Source: Tenacibaculum sp. SG-28
GTDB taxonomy: Bacteria > Bacteroidota > Bacteroidia > Flavobacteriales > Flavobacteriaceae
DNA length: 64,000 nucleotides
Assembly: GCF_002954385.1 (NCBI RefSeq)
Contig: NZ_MQVY01000004.1
Span: forward strand, 62,001 to 126,000
Reading direction: 5' to 3'
Each line of letters opens with the position of its first letter. Positions within the stretch are counted from its first letter, which is position 1. This document shows positions 1 through 9,500 of the stretch, in pieces. The position numbers were made by a program, and so were the translations under genes. The notes under the pieces are model-generated. The model made no database searches. It was not told the DNA's origin and saw nothing but the letters and a program-made list of their open reading frames with translations.

Positions 1-384
1 TTTAGGAAGTAATGTTTTGGTGTTTTTTAGCGATAGGATTTCGCACATTTTTGCAGAAACTCCTCGGTTTACATTATCTAGTGCAGTATGAGTTGCATAG
101 ATGGCGATGTCGTTTTTAATTGCTTTTAAGACCACCTTTTCTACGTAGCTATTACCGTTTAACTTTTTTAAGCCAGAAAATATAATGGGATGAAAGCTCA
201 AAATTAAATTACATCCTTTTTGAATTGCCTCATCTACTGTTTTTTCAAGCGTGTCTAAAGTGACTAATATTCCATTTACGGTAGTGTTAGGGCTACCAAT
301 TAGAAGACCAACATTGTCGAAGTCTTCTGCAAATGGCAATGGAGCTAATTGTTCGAGGTAATTGGTAATGTCTTTAATTTTCAT
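1..384 (-). CDS. Nif3-like dinuclear metal centre protein (N-terminal part, runs off window)
   Basis: This is the first 128 codons of a leftward gene whose 3' end lies outside the window. The translation starts MKIKDITNYLEQLAPLPFAE and carries the family patterns DNVGLLIGS (about residue 23), LSFHPIIFSGLKKL (about residue 57) and THTALDN (about residue 90). The histidines in the last two are the usual first metal ligands of the Nif3/YbgI family, which forms hexameric toroids with a two-metal site. The biochemical role of the family is not settled, although it is often labelled GTP cyclohydrolase I type 2. The ATG at 384 is the only sensible start. It is divergent from lpxK, with about 60 bp between them. 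Confidence 0.85.
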   Translation of the reverse strand, partial: MKIKDITNYLEQLAPLPFAEDFDNVGLLIGSPNTTVNGILVTLDTLEKTVDEAIQKGCNLILSFHPIIFSGLKKLNGNSYVEKVVLKAIKNDIAIYATHTALDNVNRGVSAKMCEILSLKNTKTLLPK

Positions 385-443
385 TTTGAAATTTAATAAA
401 GATTACTGTATAGTCAAAGTTAAGATTTTTTATATTCGTGGTA

Positions 444-1472
444 ATGAAATTACTACGTTTTTTGCTGTTCCCTATTTCGATTGTGTATAACCTTATTACC
501 TCAATTAGAAATTTTCTTTACGATACCAATATGCTTAAACAAAGCGTATTCAATATTCCGGTTATTGCGGTTGGTAATTTAAGCGTTGGCGGTACCGGAA
601 AATCTCCCCAAATTGAATATTTGATTCGCTTGTTATACAAGCAGTACGCTATTGCAGTGCTCAGCAGGGGTTATAAAAGGAAACTAAAAGGCTTTCAATT
701 GGTAAACGCAGAACACAGTGCAGAGGAGGTTGGCGATGAGCCTATGCAATTCTTTAGAAAGTTTTCAAACAATGTTACTATTGCGGTAGATGCAGATCGT
801 GTACATGGAATTTCCTCGTTGTTACATTTTACAAGCAAACCCGAACTAATTCTCCTTGACGATGCTTTTCAGCATCGAAAGGTTAAAGCTAGTTTCTACA
901 TACTTCTCACAAAGTATAACGATCTTTACACCAATGATTTTCTACTACCAACCGGTAACCTTAGAGAGCGTAGAGCAGGTGCGAAGCGGGCAGATGTTAT
1001 TGTGGTGACCAAATGTCCAGCGGATTTAAATGCAGAAAAACAAAGACTAATTGCAAAAACACTTCAAATCGAGAATACACAAAAATTATTTTTCTCTACG
1101 ATAACTTATCAGGAAGATCTAATAGGACCAGAATCTAAAACACTATCGGATTTTACCAATAAAAAAATACTATTGGTCACAGGCATAGCGAATCCAATTC
1201 CGTTAGTACAATACTTAGAAAAAAGAAACATCAGTGTAGAACATATTGCTTTTCCCGACCATCATAATTTTACCCATAAAGATATAGTACTTCTTCAAAA
1301 ACATGAAGGTATTCTGAAGGAAACTAATAGTATTATTTTAACTACCGAAAAAGATTATGTTCGTTTAGAAAGTAAACTTACTAATTTGTATTATGTCTCT
1401 ATTCAAACAGAATTTATAGATAATAAAGACGGTTTTGACACATGTGTTTTAGAGCATTTGCAAACCTTTTAG
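444..1472 (+). CDS. lpxK: Tetraacyldisaccharide 4'-kinase LpxK
   Basis: LpxK phosphorylates the 4' position of the tetraacyldisaccharide-1-phosphate precursor of lipid A at the inner face of the cytoplasmic membrane. The 342-residue product has a hydrophobic membrane-associated N-terminus (LLRFLLFPISIVYNLIT) and then the diagnostic P-loop GNLSVGGTGKSP at about residue 45. LLDDAFQHRK near residue 135 is the second family motif, and the C-terminal TTEKDYVRL is also typical. I choose the ATG at 444 rather than the in-frame GTG at 438, because it begins directly with the MKLLRF membrane segment. The gene is convergent with the guanylyltransferase gene at 1510-2589. Confidence 0.95.
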   Translation: MKLLRFLLFPISIVYNLITSIRNFLYDTNMLKQSVFNIPVIAVGNLSVGGTGKSPQIEYLIRLLYKQYAIAVLSRGYKRKLKGFQLVNAEHSAEEVGDEPMQFFRKFSNNVTIAVDADRVHGISSLLHFTSKPELILLDDAFQHRKVKASFYILLTKYNDLYTNDFLLPTGNLRERRAGAKRADVIVVTKCPADLNAEKQRLIAKTLQIENTQKLFFSTITYQEDLIGPESKTLSDFTNKKILLVTGIANPIPLVQYLEKRNISVEHIAFPDHHNFTHKDIVLLQKHEGILKETNSIILTTEKDYVRLESKLTNLYYVSIQTEFIDNKDGFDTCVLEHLQTF

Positions 1473-1509
1473 TAAACATTAATTGGTGTTATTTTTAGAT
1501 TTTATGTCC

Positions 1510-2589
1510 CTATTCTCCATCGATACTTTTTGCAGCAGCAGCAATATTTTTTATATCCTGTTCATCTTCTCTTGGACAAATTAAAATAGTATCTTCTTTT
1601 TCTACTACAATAAAATTTTGTAGGCCTTGAATGATAATTTTTTTACCTTTTTGGGTGCGAACCATATTACCTGTGGCATCTCTAAAGATCGCTCTAGAAC
1701 CAACAACTGCGTTTTCTTGGGTGTCTTTTGAAAGTTTATGATAAAGGGAGCCCCAGGTTCCAAGGTCATTCCACCCAAAATCAACGGGTAAAGTGTATAC
1801 GTTTTTGGCGTGTTCCATAATGCCAAAATCAATAGAAATATTTTCGCAAGCAGGATATTGTTTTTGGATAAACTCTCCTTCTTTTTCTGTGTTGTAAACT
1901 TCAGCTTCGTTCAATAAAGCAAACATTTCTGGTAAATAACGCGCAAATGCATTCAGGATACTTTGTGCCGACCAAACAAAAATTCCTGCATTCCAAAGAT
2001 AATCTCCGTTCAAAATGAACTCTTTTGCTTTCTGTAAGTTTGGTTTTTCTGTAAAGTTTTTTACTTTCTTTATCGATGAGTTTGCGTTTTCATATTGAAT
2101 GTAACCGTAACCGGTATTTGGGGATGTAGGTTGGATGCCAAGGGTCATGAGAATTTCTCTCTCAGAGCAGGCAGTAAATGCTGTTTGTATACTTGTTAAA
2201 AAAGCTGTTTCGTTTTCTATCCAATGGTCAGAAGGTGCAATAAGCATTACCCCTTCTGGATTTTGTTGGTAAATTTTCAGGGCAGCATATAAAATACAAG
2301 GCGCAGTATTTCGCATGGCTGGCTCTAATAGTAATTGCGCTTTCTTTATTTCGGGAATTTGTTCCAAAATTAGCGTTTCATAACGCGCATTAGTTGCAAT
2401 TAATATATTTTCCGAGGGAATTAAATTTTGTATTCTTGAAAATGTTTTTTGTATTAAGGATTGTCCTGTTCCTAACATATCATGGAATTGTTTTGGGTAA
2501 TCCTCTGTACTAATTGGCCAGAATCTAGAGCCAATTCCTCCTGCCATGATGACTGCAAAATAATTATTCGTATTACTGGTAGCTTTCAT
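1510..2589 (-). CDS. manC: Mannose-1-phosphate guanylyltransferase (GDP-mannose pyrophosphorylase)
   Basis: The enzyme makes GDP-mannose from mannose-1-phosphate and GTP for surface polysaccharide and O-antigen synthesis. The 359-residue protein is one nucleotidyltransferase domain. It has the signature VIMAGGIGSRFWPIS at about residues 13-27, the sugar-binding FTEKP and WNAGIFVW patterns in the middle, and FGWNDLGTW near residue 270. It lacks the C-terminal phosphomannose isomerase domain found in bifunctional ManC, so it belongs to the short type common in Bacteroidota. Its ATG overlaps the stop codon of the SprT-like gene by one base (TAATG), suggesting translational coupling in a leftward operon. 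Confidence 0.92.
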   Translation of the reverse strand: MKATSNTNNYFAVIMAGGIGSRFWPISTEDYPKQFHDMLGTGQSLIQKTFSRIQNLIPSENILIATNARYETLILEQIPEIKKAQLLLEPAMRNTAPCILYAALKIYQQNPEGVMLIAPSDHWIENETAFLTSIQTAFTACSEREILMTLGIQPTSPNTGYGYIQYENANSSIKKVKNFTEKPNLQKAKEFILNGDYLWNAGIFVWSAQSILNAFARYLPEMFALLNEAEVYNTEKEGEFIQKQYPACENISIDFGIMEHAKNVYTLPVDFGWNDLGTWGSLYHKLSKDTQENAVVGSRAIFRDATGNMVRTQKGKKIIIQGLQNFIVVEKEDTILICPREDEQDIKNIAAAAKSIDGE

Positions 2590-3227
2590 TACTCTTCAAG
2601 TATTTGTACCTCTGCGTTTTGATTAAAAAGATAAATACGCTGGTTTGCAATGTTTAAGCATTCATAACGTGTTCTCCTTTTATTTCCTTTTTTGTAGAAG
2701 TTTTGTTTAAATTTAAAAGTACTTCCCTTCGGAACTTCAAAGATAAAACTCTTTCCCGATTTAGCCATACCACCGCGTAAAGCAAGAGATAATTTAACAT
2801 CACTGTCGGTACTCGCTTTTGGGTTTTTTAGGTAGTTTGCTAAATATGGAAGTATAGAAAGAGGAAATATATCTGGTTGTAAAAAAGGGAGCATTAAGTG
2901 TTGGAATACGGTTTTCCATTCTTTTCCATGGGGTTGCACACGACCAAATTTTTGAAAGGTCACTTGGTGTGCGATTTCATGAATTAACGTAAGTAAAAAC
3001 TGATGTTGGTTTAAGTTATTATTAATGGTAATTTGTGTTTTTCCATCAGACATTCTTCGGTAGTCGCCATGTTTGGTTTGTCTTTCGGAAACAATTTTTA
3101 GGTTTACATGATATTTATAAATTAAATATTCTACTATAGTTATTGCTTTTTTCGGTATATATGGATCGAGTTGCAAAAGATAGTGTTTATTATGGCGTGG
3201 AACTAGATACTTGTAGCACCTTACCAT
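2589..3227 (-). CDS. SprT-like zinc metallopeptidase-domain protein
   Basis: The 212-residue protein contains the zincin motif LIHEIAHQ (about residue 84), followed by the HGKEW motif (about residue 103) that supplies the third ligand in SprT-like proteins. Bacterial SprT-like proteins are poorly characterised; a proteolytic role is inferred from the motif and from eukaryotic Spartan. I choose the ATG at 3227. The open frame extends further upstream inside the SDR gene, but family similarity begins only near LDPYIPKKAI (about residue 20). With this start it overlaps the end of the SDR gene by 38 bp, and its stop overlaps the start of manC by one base, so the three genes are tightly coupled. 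Confidence 0.82.
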   Translation of the reverse strand: MVRCYKYLVPRHNKHYLLQLDPYIPKKAITIVEYLIYKYHVNLKIVSERQTKHGDYRRMSDGKTQITINNNLNQHQFLLTLIHEIAHQVTFQKFGRVQPHGKEWKTVFQHLMLPFLQPDIFPLSILPYLANYLKNPKASTDSDVKLSLALRGGMAKSGKSFIFEVPKGSTFKFKQNFYKKGNKRRTRYECLNIANQRIYLFNQNAEVQILEE

Positions 3228-3873
3228 TGTAAAATTTATTTCCGGTAAGTGCAAAATCAAACATATAGTCTGCCATTTCATTCGGTAATAAAGGTGCTTT
3301 ATATCCCGGAAAAGCCTCTTCCAGCATTTCCGTTTGTACGGCTCCAATGGCGAGCACATTAAAGGCTATTGCTTCGTTTTTATATTCTTCTGCTAATAAT
3401 TCCGATAAAGTTATCACAGCACCTTTCGCAGAACTATATGCGGCAAGGCCAGGGAACTTCATACTTCCCTGAATACCCCCCATACTGCTTATTGTTACTA
3501 CATGACTCCCTTTTTCCATATATGGTAACACATTTCTCGTAAGAGAAGCAACCGCAAAAACATTAACTCGATACACATTTTCAAAATCTTCTGTAGTCAA
3601 CTCTTCAAATGGTTTGTTAATTAAAAGACCTGCATTATTAATTAAAATATCGACACGTTTCCATTCTTTTTTAATAAAGGAAACAGCCGAGTTTATTGCT
3701 TCGTCTTTCGATAAATCAACCGATATGGCAGTAATATTTTTATGGTTTAGGTTCTCTATTGGTGTTGTGTTTCGCGAAAGCGCTAGAACGCGGTGCCCCT
3801 CTGCAGCAAACTTTTGTGCAAGCGCAAAACCAATGCCTCTGCTTGTTCCTGTAATAATTATATTTTTACCCAT
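3190..3873 (-). CDS. Short-chain dehydrogenase/reductase (SDR)
   Basis: A classical 227-residue SDR with a Rossmann fold. The cofactor motif TGTSRGIG is at residues 8-15, with NNAG in the middle. The catalytic Ser lies in TISSMGG and the Tyr/Lys pair in YSSAK near residue 147. An R at the end of the second strand (ALSRN) would suit NADPH, but that is inference. The substrate cannot be told from sequence. It lies 24 bp downstream of the DUF898 gene and overlaps the SprT-like gene, so it is probably the second gene of a four-gene leftward cluster. Confidence 0.9.
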   Translation of the reverse strand: MGKNIIITGTSRGIGFALAQKFAAEGHRVLALSRNTTPIENLNHKNITAISVDLSKDEAINSAVSFIKKEWKRVDILINNAGLLINKPFEELTTEDFENVYRVNVFAVASLTRNVLPYMEKGSHVVTISSMGGIQGSMKFPGLAAYSSAKGAVITLSELLAEEYKNEAIAFNVLAIGAVQTEMLEEAFPGYKAPLLPNEMADYMFDFALTGNKFYNGKVLQVSSSTP

Positions 3874-3897
3874 TAATTTTGTCTTTTAAAAATTGCA

Positions 3898-4865
3898 TTA
3901 AATAAGGTTGAAATCTAACATGTCTAGTGCGGCCTCTCCTGTTGCATCGTCATAATTATCGTAGGATGCTTTCTGTATTTTTTTACTATCAAAATTTTCC
4001 AAAGCTAAGAATTTGAAAATAAAAGTGTTTGTTCTTATTACCACCCAAGGTAGTGCAAGGCCTAAAGTACAAATTAAAAGCAAACTATTTACAAGTAATA
4101 ATTCAAAGATATCTCCAGTTTGTGCAGTAAACGAAAAGTTCTGTTTTTCTTCGTTAAGTGTTACCTCTGTATTGGAGGCATAGTATGTCCAAAGATTTTT
4201 TACATACCAAAAAGTATAGATTCCTAATGTTGGATAAAAAAATAAAAAGAATTTAAAATTCAACCAAAACAATGTTTTACCTTGTCCTTTAAAATTAAAA
4301 GATACATTACCCAAGCGAAGATGGCTCATAACATATTTTCTTAGACTAACTTGGAACCATGCTCCGTAAATTCCAAGGGTAAAAATGGTAAAGATTAGTC
4401 CTCTCAAGAAAACCCAAAAAATTCGGTGCGATTTCCTAAATAGGAGAAGCGAATTCCTTTCCAAGAGCTCTTTGAGCTTCTGTAACGAACAGCACCATGA
4501 ATTGCAAATGGCAAAATAAAAATGAAGAATGCATAAAGTAGGGCTAGAGCTATACTGAGCTCCCAACTATTTTTGTTTACGGAAGCATAAATTAAAAAAG
4601 CATACAGTACTAGCGTAGGGAAGTATATTTTTAGAAACCCTCTGAAAACCTCTTTGCCTGTTCCGTGAAAGGTGAAATTAGTATCTCCAAAAGAAGTAGC
4701 TTTATAATGATATTTTAAAATAGCGACTTTAGCCCATGGATAATATAATCCGAAACTTATTATACTGAAAATTATGACTTTAAAATATAGCAAAGTATAC
4801 GCTCCTGCGTTTCCTTGGTAATTAAAAGTTGCAGTTTTTTCTTTAGGTGTAGAAATTTGGTTCAT
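3898..4865 (-). CDS. DUF898 (YjgN-like) integral membrane protein, one frameshift
   Basis: Read in one frame the product ends after 153 residues. The second half continues in another frame up to 3898. Adding one base to the run of six A (4416-4421, T on the coding strand) joins ...GNRTEFF to WVFLRGLIFTIFTLGIY and gives one protein of about 322 residues, the usual DUF898 length. The protein shows three related units, each a long hydrophobic segment followed by a pattern like FxFxGxGKxxF (TNFTFHGTGKEVF, VSFNFKGQGKTLF). It has about six to eight membrane segments. The function of the family is unknown. The frameshift could be a sequencing error or a genuine disruption. Confidence 0.8.
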
Positions 4866-4945
4866 GCGTTATTTTTATGACTCAAAAATGCTGTTTTAAT
4901 TTATTTCCTACAAGACTTTAACGATTATTTTAACATTCCTAACAA

Positions 4946-4974
4946 AAAGGGAATCTGTACAGATTCCCTTTTTT
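4946..4974 (-). terminator. Perfect inverted repeat, likely terminator
   Basis: AAAGGGAATCTGT at 4946-4958 is directly followed by its exact complement to 4971 and then T residues. The 13-bp stem has no spacer, so the RNA loop must open a few pairs. It lies between the susD terminator and the DUF898 gene. It may act as a back-up terminator for the leftward SusCD transcript or mark the border of the two units. Confidence 0.5.
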
Positions 4975-5094
4975 GCATTTAAACACCAATTTATACTTTT
5001 ATTGATTACTAGTTTTATTGTAGAAAAACCTAAATAATAAAATTTGTAAATTTTGATTAGTGCATAATTTTATTTTATCAAATTGTTTATGTTA

Positions 5095-5128
5095 AAAAAC
5101 ACTGTTTATTTAATTAAACAGTGTTTTT
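5095..5128 (-). terminator. Rho-independent terminator of the SusC-SusD unit
   Basis: A 14-bp stem (5095-5108 with 5115-5128) around a 6-nt loop, flanked by A and T runs so it can work on either strand. It begins 14 bp after the susD stop codon, as expected for the end of the leftward SusC-SusD transcript. Confidence 0.8.
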
Positions 5129-5141
5129 ATATTTAATAAAA

Positions 5142-6572
5142 CTAGTTTTTATCCCACCAAACTTTTTCAGTCATATTTCCTGGTGTGGTTGTAACTTTTT
5201 CCAATTGCGCTGAGTTATTTTGAGTCTCAGATAATGGATATGGTATTCTTACTGGGATTGAATTTATGACTCCATTTGTCGTAGGGGTTAATGAAGGTTG
5301 ATCTAATCTTCTCCACTCATTCCATGCTTCAAATCCATTCATGTAAAGTGCAATCCATTTTTGTAGACCAATTGATGATTTCCAATCTGAGCTATCGTAA
5401 GGATTAGCAGCTATATAATCTGAAATTGCCGAAGTATCATTAATTCCCCATTGGTTCATAGATGATGTAACACCATTACTGTATGCTGTTGACGCATTAC
5501 CAGGAGAAATTCCTCTTTGATATACCTCAGCTAATAAAAATGACACTTCTGCATGTGTAAGTACATTAAAAGGTGTAGTTGCATCTCTTACTGCATCATT
5601 CGGTCTTGAAGTCGTTGCTTTTAATTCAGTCGCTTCGTTATCTGTTAAACCATAAGGCATACCGATAATTTCACCGGTAGAAGTTGGTTTTGCAAATTTA
5701 TCCAATCTAGGATCTCCGATATCAGTTAGCGTAGTTACTAACAATTCTGAGACACAATAATCATCACGGTTACCAATTTGTGGACTGTAATTTCTGTATA
5801 AAGGATTCGCTCTTGCATCTACATTTGGGTAATTAAAATATGCGTTATTGTCATTATTAGTCATTACCCCAGCTGAGATTGCTTTATTGATGTAAGTATT
5901 TGCAGTTGCAGGATCAGCATCTAATATTCTTACCGCATACTTCAACATTAAAGAATATGTGAATATTTTCCATTTTGCGACGTCTCCATTATATAATAAT
6001 TCACCAGAGTCGAATGAATTTGTATTTACATTTAATCTGCTACCAGAAGAATCAAGTGTACTTAACAATCCCTTGTAAATATCTTCTTGTGCATCATACT
6101 TTGGGAAGGTAACACCACTTATAGCCTCACTGTAAGGTACATCTCCGAAAGCATCGGTTAGTGCACCAAATACTTGAACAAGCATTACGTCAATAATAGC
6201 GGTTTTATTATTTTTTATAGCATCAGGAATATCTTGTTCTGCCACTAATTCTTTAGCGGATACTAATTCCTTAGCAATATCTGTATACATTGAAACAAAT
6301 GTTCCATTAAATGATGTTATGTCATAATTGTATCTTGAGTCTTCCGTGTACTCATTCTGCGCCCATTGCTGCACCATTAGAAGTCCTAAATCCGCATTTA
6401 GTCCTGTTCCGTTTAATGCATTATAAAAGTTATATTGAGCTGTTGATAATAGAGTGTAGGCTGGAACTGATACAGCTGAATTTGGGTCTACATTCATATC
6501 GCCAAAATTACTACAGCCAATTATATTTAATAACGACAATGCGCTAATTGCGAATAATTTTATTTTTTTCAT
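5142..6572 (-). CDS. SusD/RagB-family outer-membrane lipoprotein
   Basis: The surface-exposed substrate-binding partner of the adjacent SusC-like transporter. The 476-residue protein starts with a lipoprotein signal peptide (MKKIKLFAISALSLLNIIGC, lipidation Cys at residue 20). The mature N-terminus, NFGDMNVDPNSA, is typical of the SusD-like_2 group rather than of classical starch-binding SusD. The C-terminal part carries WIALYMNGFEAWNEWRR, the usual last conserved block. I choose the ATG at 6572 because it starts the signal peptide exactly; an upstream in-frame codon would add ten non-signal residues. It lies 10 bp after the susC stop. The substrate is unknown: no polysaccharide-degrading enzyme is next to the pair. 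Confidence 0.92.
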   Translation of the reverse strand: MKKIKLFAISALSLLNIIGCSNFGDMNVDPNSAVSVPAYTLLSTAQYNFYNALNGTGLNADLGLLMVQQWAQNEYTEDSRYNYDITSFNGTFVSMYTDIAKELVSAKELVAEQDIPDAIKNNKTAIIDVMLVQVFGALTDAFGDVPYSEAISGVTFPKYDAQEDIYKGLLSTLDSSGSRLNVNTNSFDSGELLYNGDVAKWKIFTYSLMLKYAVRILDADPATANTYINKAISAGVMTNNDNNAYFNYPNVDARANPLYRNYSPQIGNRDDYCVSELLVTTLTDIGDPRLDKFAKPTSTGEIIGMPYGLTDNEATELKATTSRPNDAVRDATTPFNVLTHAEVSFLLAEVYQRGISPGNASTAYSNGVTSSMNQWGINDTSAISDYIAANPYDSSDWKSSIGLQKWIALYMNGFEAWNEWRRLDQPSLTPTTNGVINSIPVRIPYPLSETQNNSAQLEKVTTTPGNMTEKVWWDKN

Positions 6573-6582
6573 TGTTTTTAAT

Positions 6583-9500
6583 TTAGAATTTAACCGAAAC
6601 ATTTAAACCAAATGATCTGGTTGATGGAACCTGAGCATTTTCTAATCCTTGAACATTACCAGAACCTGTAACAACTTGAGGGTCTAGGTATGGTAAATCT
6701 GCTGATAATATAGCTAAATTTCTACCAAATACACTAAAGTCAACATTGGATATAGCTGATCTTCCTAAAAATCTCTGAGGTAAGCTATAGTTAAGTCTAA
6801 TTTCTCTAAATTTTAAGTAGCTTGCATCATACACGTTAGGCGCTGCTACCCTCCAAGTAGTTTGGTAATATGTTTGTGGGTCAATACGAATATCGTTCGT
6901 AGAGCCATTTTCAAGAACACCTGGTAATACCATTCCATTTTCACGAGTATCTGCTTCTCCATTAAAAGAAACAGTCTCAGGATGCATTCCTGAATATTTT
7001 GACCATTGTAGTGATGTTGAGTGAATAATACCTCCAACTTGAAAGTCAAATAAAGCTGACAGGGTTAAGTTTTTGTAGTTAAAAGAAGTGTTAAAACCTC
7101 CTATCCAATCTGCTATTGCAGAACCAAGATATACACGATCTTCTGTAAATTTATAATAACCATTATCACCGATAACTTTATTACCGTTGTCATCGTAAAT
7201 ATAATCCTGTCCATATAGGGCCATATAAGGTTTTCCTTCTTGAACTCTTAAATCTGCTGCCCATGTACCTCCTTGAATTAAACTTTCTGTAATTGACTCT
7301 CCGTTTTCGTCCTTTAATAATTCAACAACCTCATTATTTTGGCTTGTTAAATTTAGTCCTAAATTCCAACTGAAATTTTCTGTTCTAATTGGTGTTCCAT
7401 TTAATTGTAATTCAACACCAGAATTTCTCATTGATCCTGCATTTAAGTATACAGCTGAATATCCTGTTGTAGCAGATGCGTCTACCGGGAAAATTTGATC
7501 CTCAGTCAGTCTGTTATAATATGCGGCATCAACCGATAACCTTCCACCGAAAAATTTAGCAAAAACACCAAATTCGTATTCTGTAGTTAATTCGTTAGTT
7601 AAATTTGGATTCTGTCTTTGGTTAGGTACACTGTATAACGGATTCCCATCAAAATTAGGATTTATAGGATTGTATACATCATACAAGCTGTATGGATCTC
7701 CATCATTACCAACTTGGGCTATACTAGCTCTAATTTTGGCAAAATTCAAAAAGTTACTTTGATTAAGACCATTTAGTTCTGTCAATACAAAACTCATAGA
7801 GGCTGATGGATAAAAATAGCTATTATTATCTTCTGGTAAAATTGACGACCAATCATTTCTAGCAGTAAGATCAAGAAATAACATATCCTTCCAACCAAAT
7901 GATGCCAATCCAAAAATACTATTAATTCCTTTTTTTCGTTCATACGTGTCAGTGGTTGGGTCTTGAGCAGAATTTGCAATATTAAAAAACCTATCAATTA
8001 CTAATCCTCCATTTGTTGTAGATGTAAATCTTTTACTTCTATTTACCATACTATTAGCCCCAATTCCTGCATTAAATGTCCAATCTTCTGAAAAATTAGT
8101 ATTGTAGTTTAATCTAACTTCCATATTGGTCTCTTGGAATTGTCTTTCTGTCTCTGTATAGTTAGATCCTGCAACTGATCCATCAGGAATTCCTTCTCTT
8201 AAGCTAAATTGGTACCAGTCGGTTCCAAATTGTGTTGTTATGCTTAGTTCTTCGGTTAACGCGTATGATAAATTTACATTACCGTATAATCTGTTTTTAA
8301 AATCTTCTTGTAGATAATTATTTCTTACCCAGTATGGGTTATCAAAGTAATTAGGATCGAAATCTATTCCTGTTAGCTGATTGTTGTTTGTTCTATCGGT
8401 TGATATCCCAGTTAGATTCCAAGTATATTGTCCTCCGCTTAAAAGATTTTGTCTTTCTTTTAATCTTTCAACATCTAATTGCGATTGCCACCATTGTGTG
8501 AATGCTTGCATTGGATTCGTATTATCATAACCAGTTGCATTTCTGTTTTCGGCATCCGTTCTTACATAGTTTACAACAAAATTTGCTTTTAGTTTATCTG
8601 TAAAATTATATCCACTATTTAGATTTATTGTATTTCTTTCTAGTTTTGCGTTTGGAGTAGTTCCTTTTTGAGATAGATTTGTGTAAGATGCTCTGAAGTT
8701 ACCTTTTTCATTAGATCCTGTAAACGCTATTGAGTTTGTAAGTGTTAACCCTGTATCAAAAAAGTCTTCATATGAGTTTTTTGGAGCGACCCAAGGTCTT
8801 ACTTCTTTGTAATTTGATGAATTTTCGTCCCAAGAATCCCAATGTCTAACTAAAATGTTTGGATTGTATTTTGGACCCCAAGAACCATCTTTTCCATAAT
8901 TCGGAGCTAAATACTCTACTCCATCTTGTGTGAATAATTTGAATCCATTCCTACCAACTGTAAAACCTTGAGCGTCAACGTCGCTATAAATAGAACCTCC
9001 TCCATACATTTGTTGTATTGGTATAAGGTTAGCAACATTATCAAAGGTAACAGCAGTATCGAACGATACGCCAATACCTTTTACTCCTCTTCCGGATTTG
9101 GTAGTTATTAAAATTACACCATTTGCTCCTCTTGATCCATATAATGCGGATGCTGCGGCTCCTTTAAGAACAGACATTGTTTCAATGTTTGAAGGGTCGA
9201 TGTCACTTGCCCCATTACCATAGTCATATGAACCGCCACCAAATCCTCTCTGCTGGCTATTTGAAGCATAATTTGCATTGTCAATTGGTACCCCGTCGAC
9301 AACGAATAAAGGTTGATTATTTCCTAAAAATGAATTGGATCCTCTGATTGTTATTCTTGACGAACCTCCTAATGCAGAAGGTGACCCTTGGATTTGGACC
9401 CCAGCAACTTGTCCTTGTAGGGCATTTACAATATTTGTTTCTTTTGTTTGATTTAGTTGCTCTCCATCTACTTGTTGTACAGCATAACCAATTGCTTTTT

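Noticed and set aside
438..446. GTG at 438 as lpxK start
   Set aside because: The ATG at 444 begins directly with the conserved membrane segment; the GTG adds only two residues without support.
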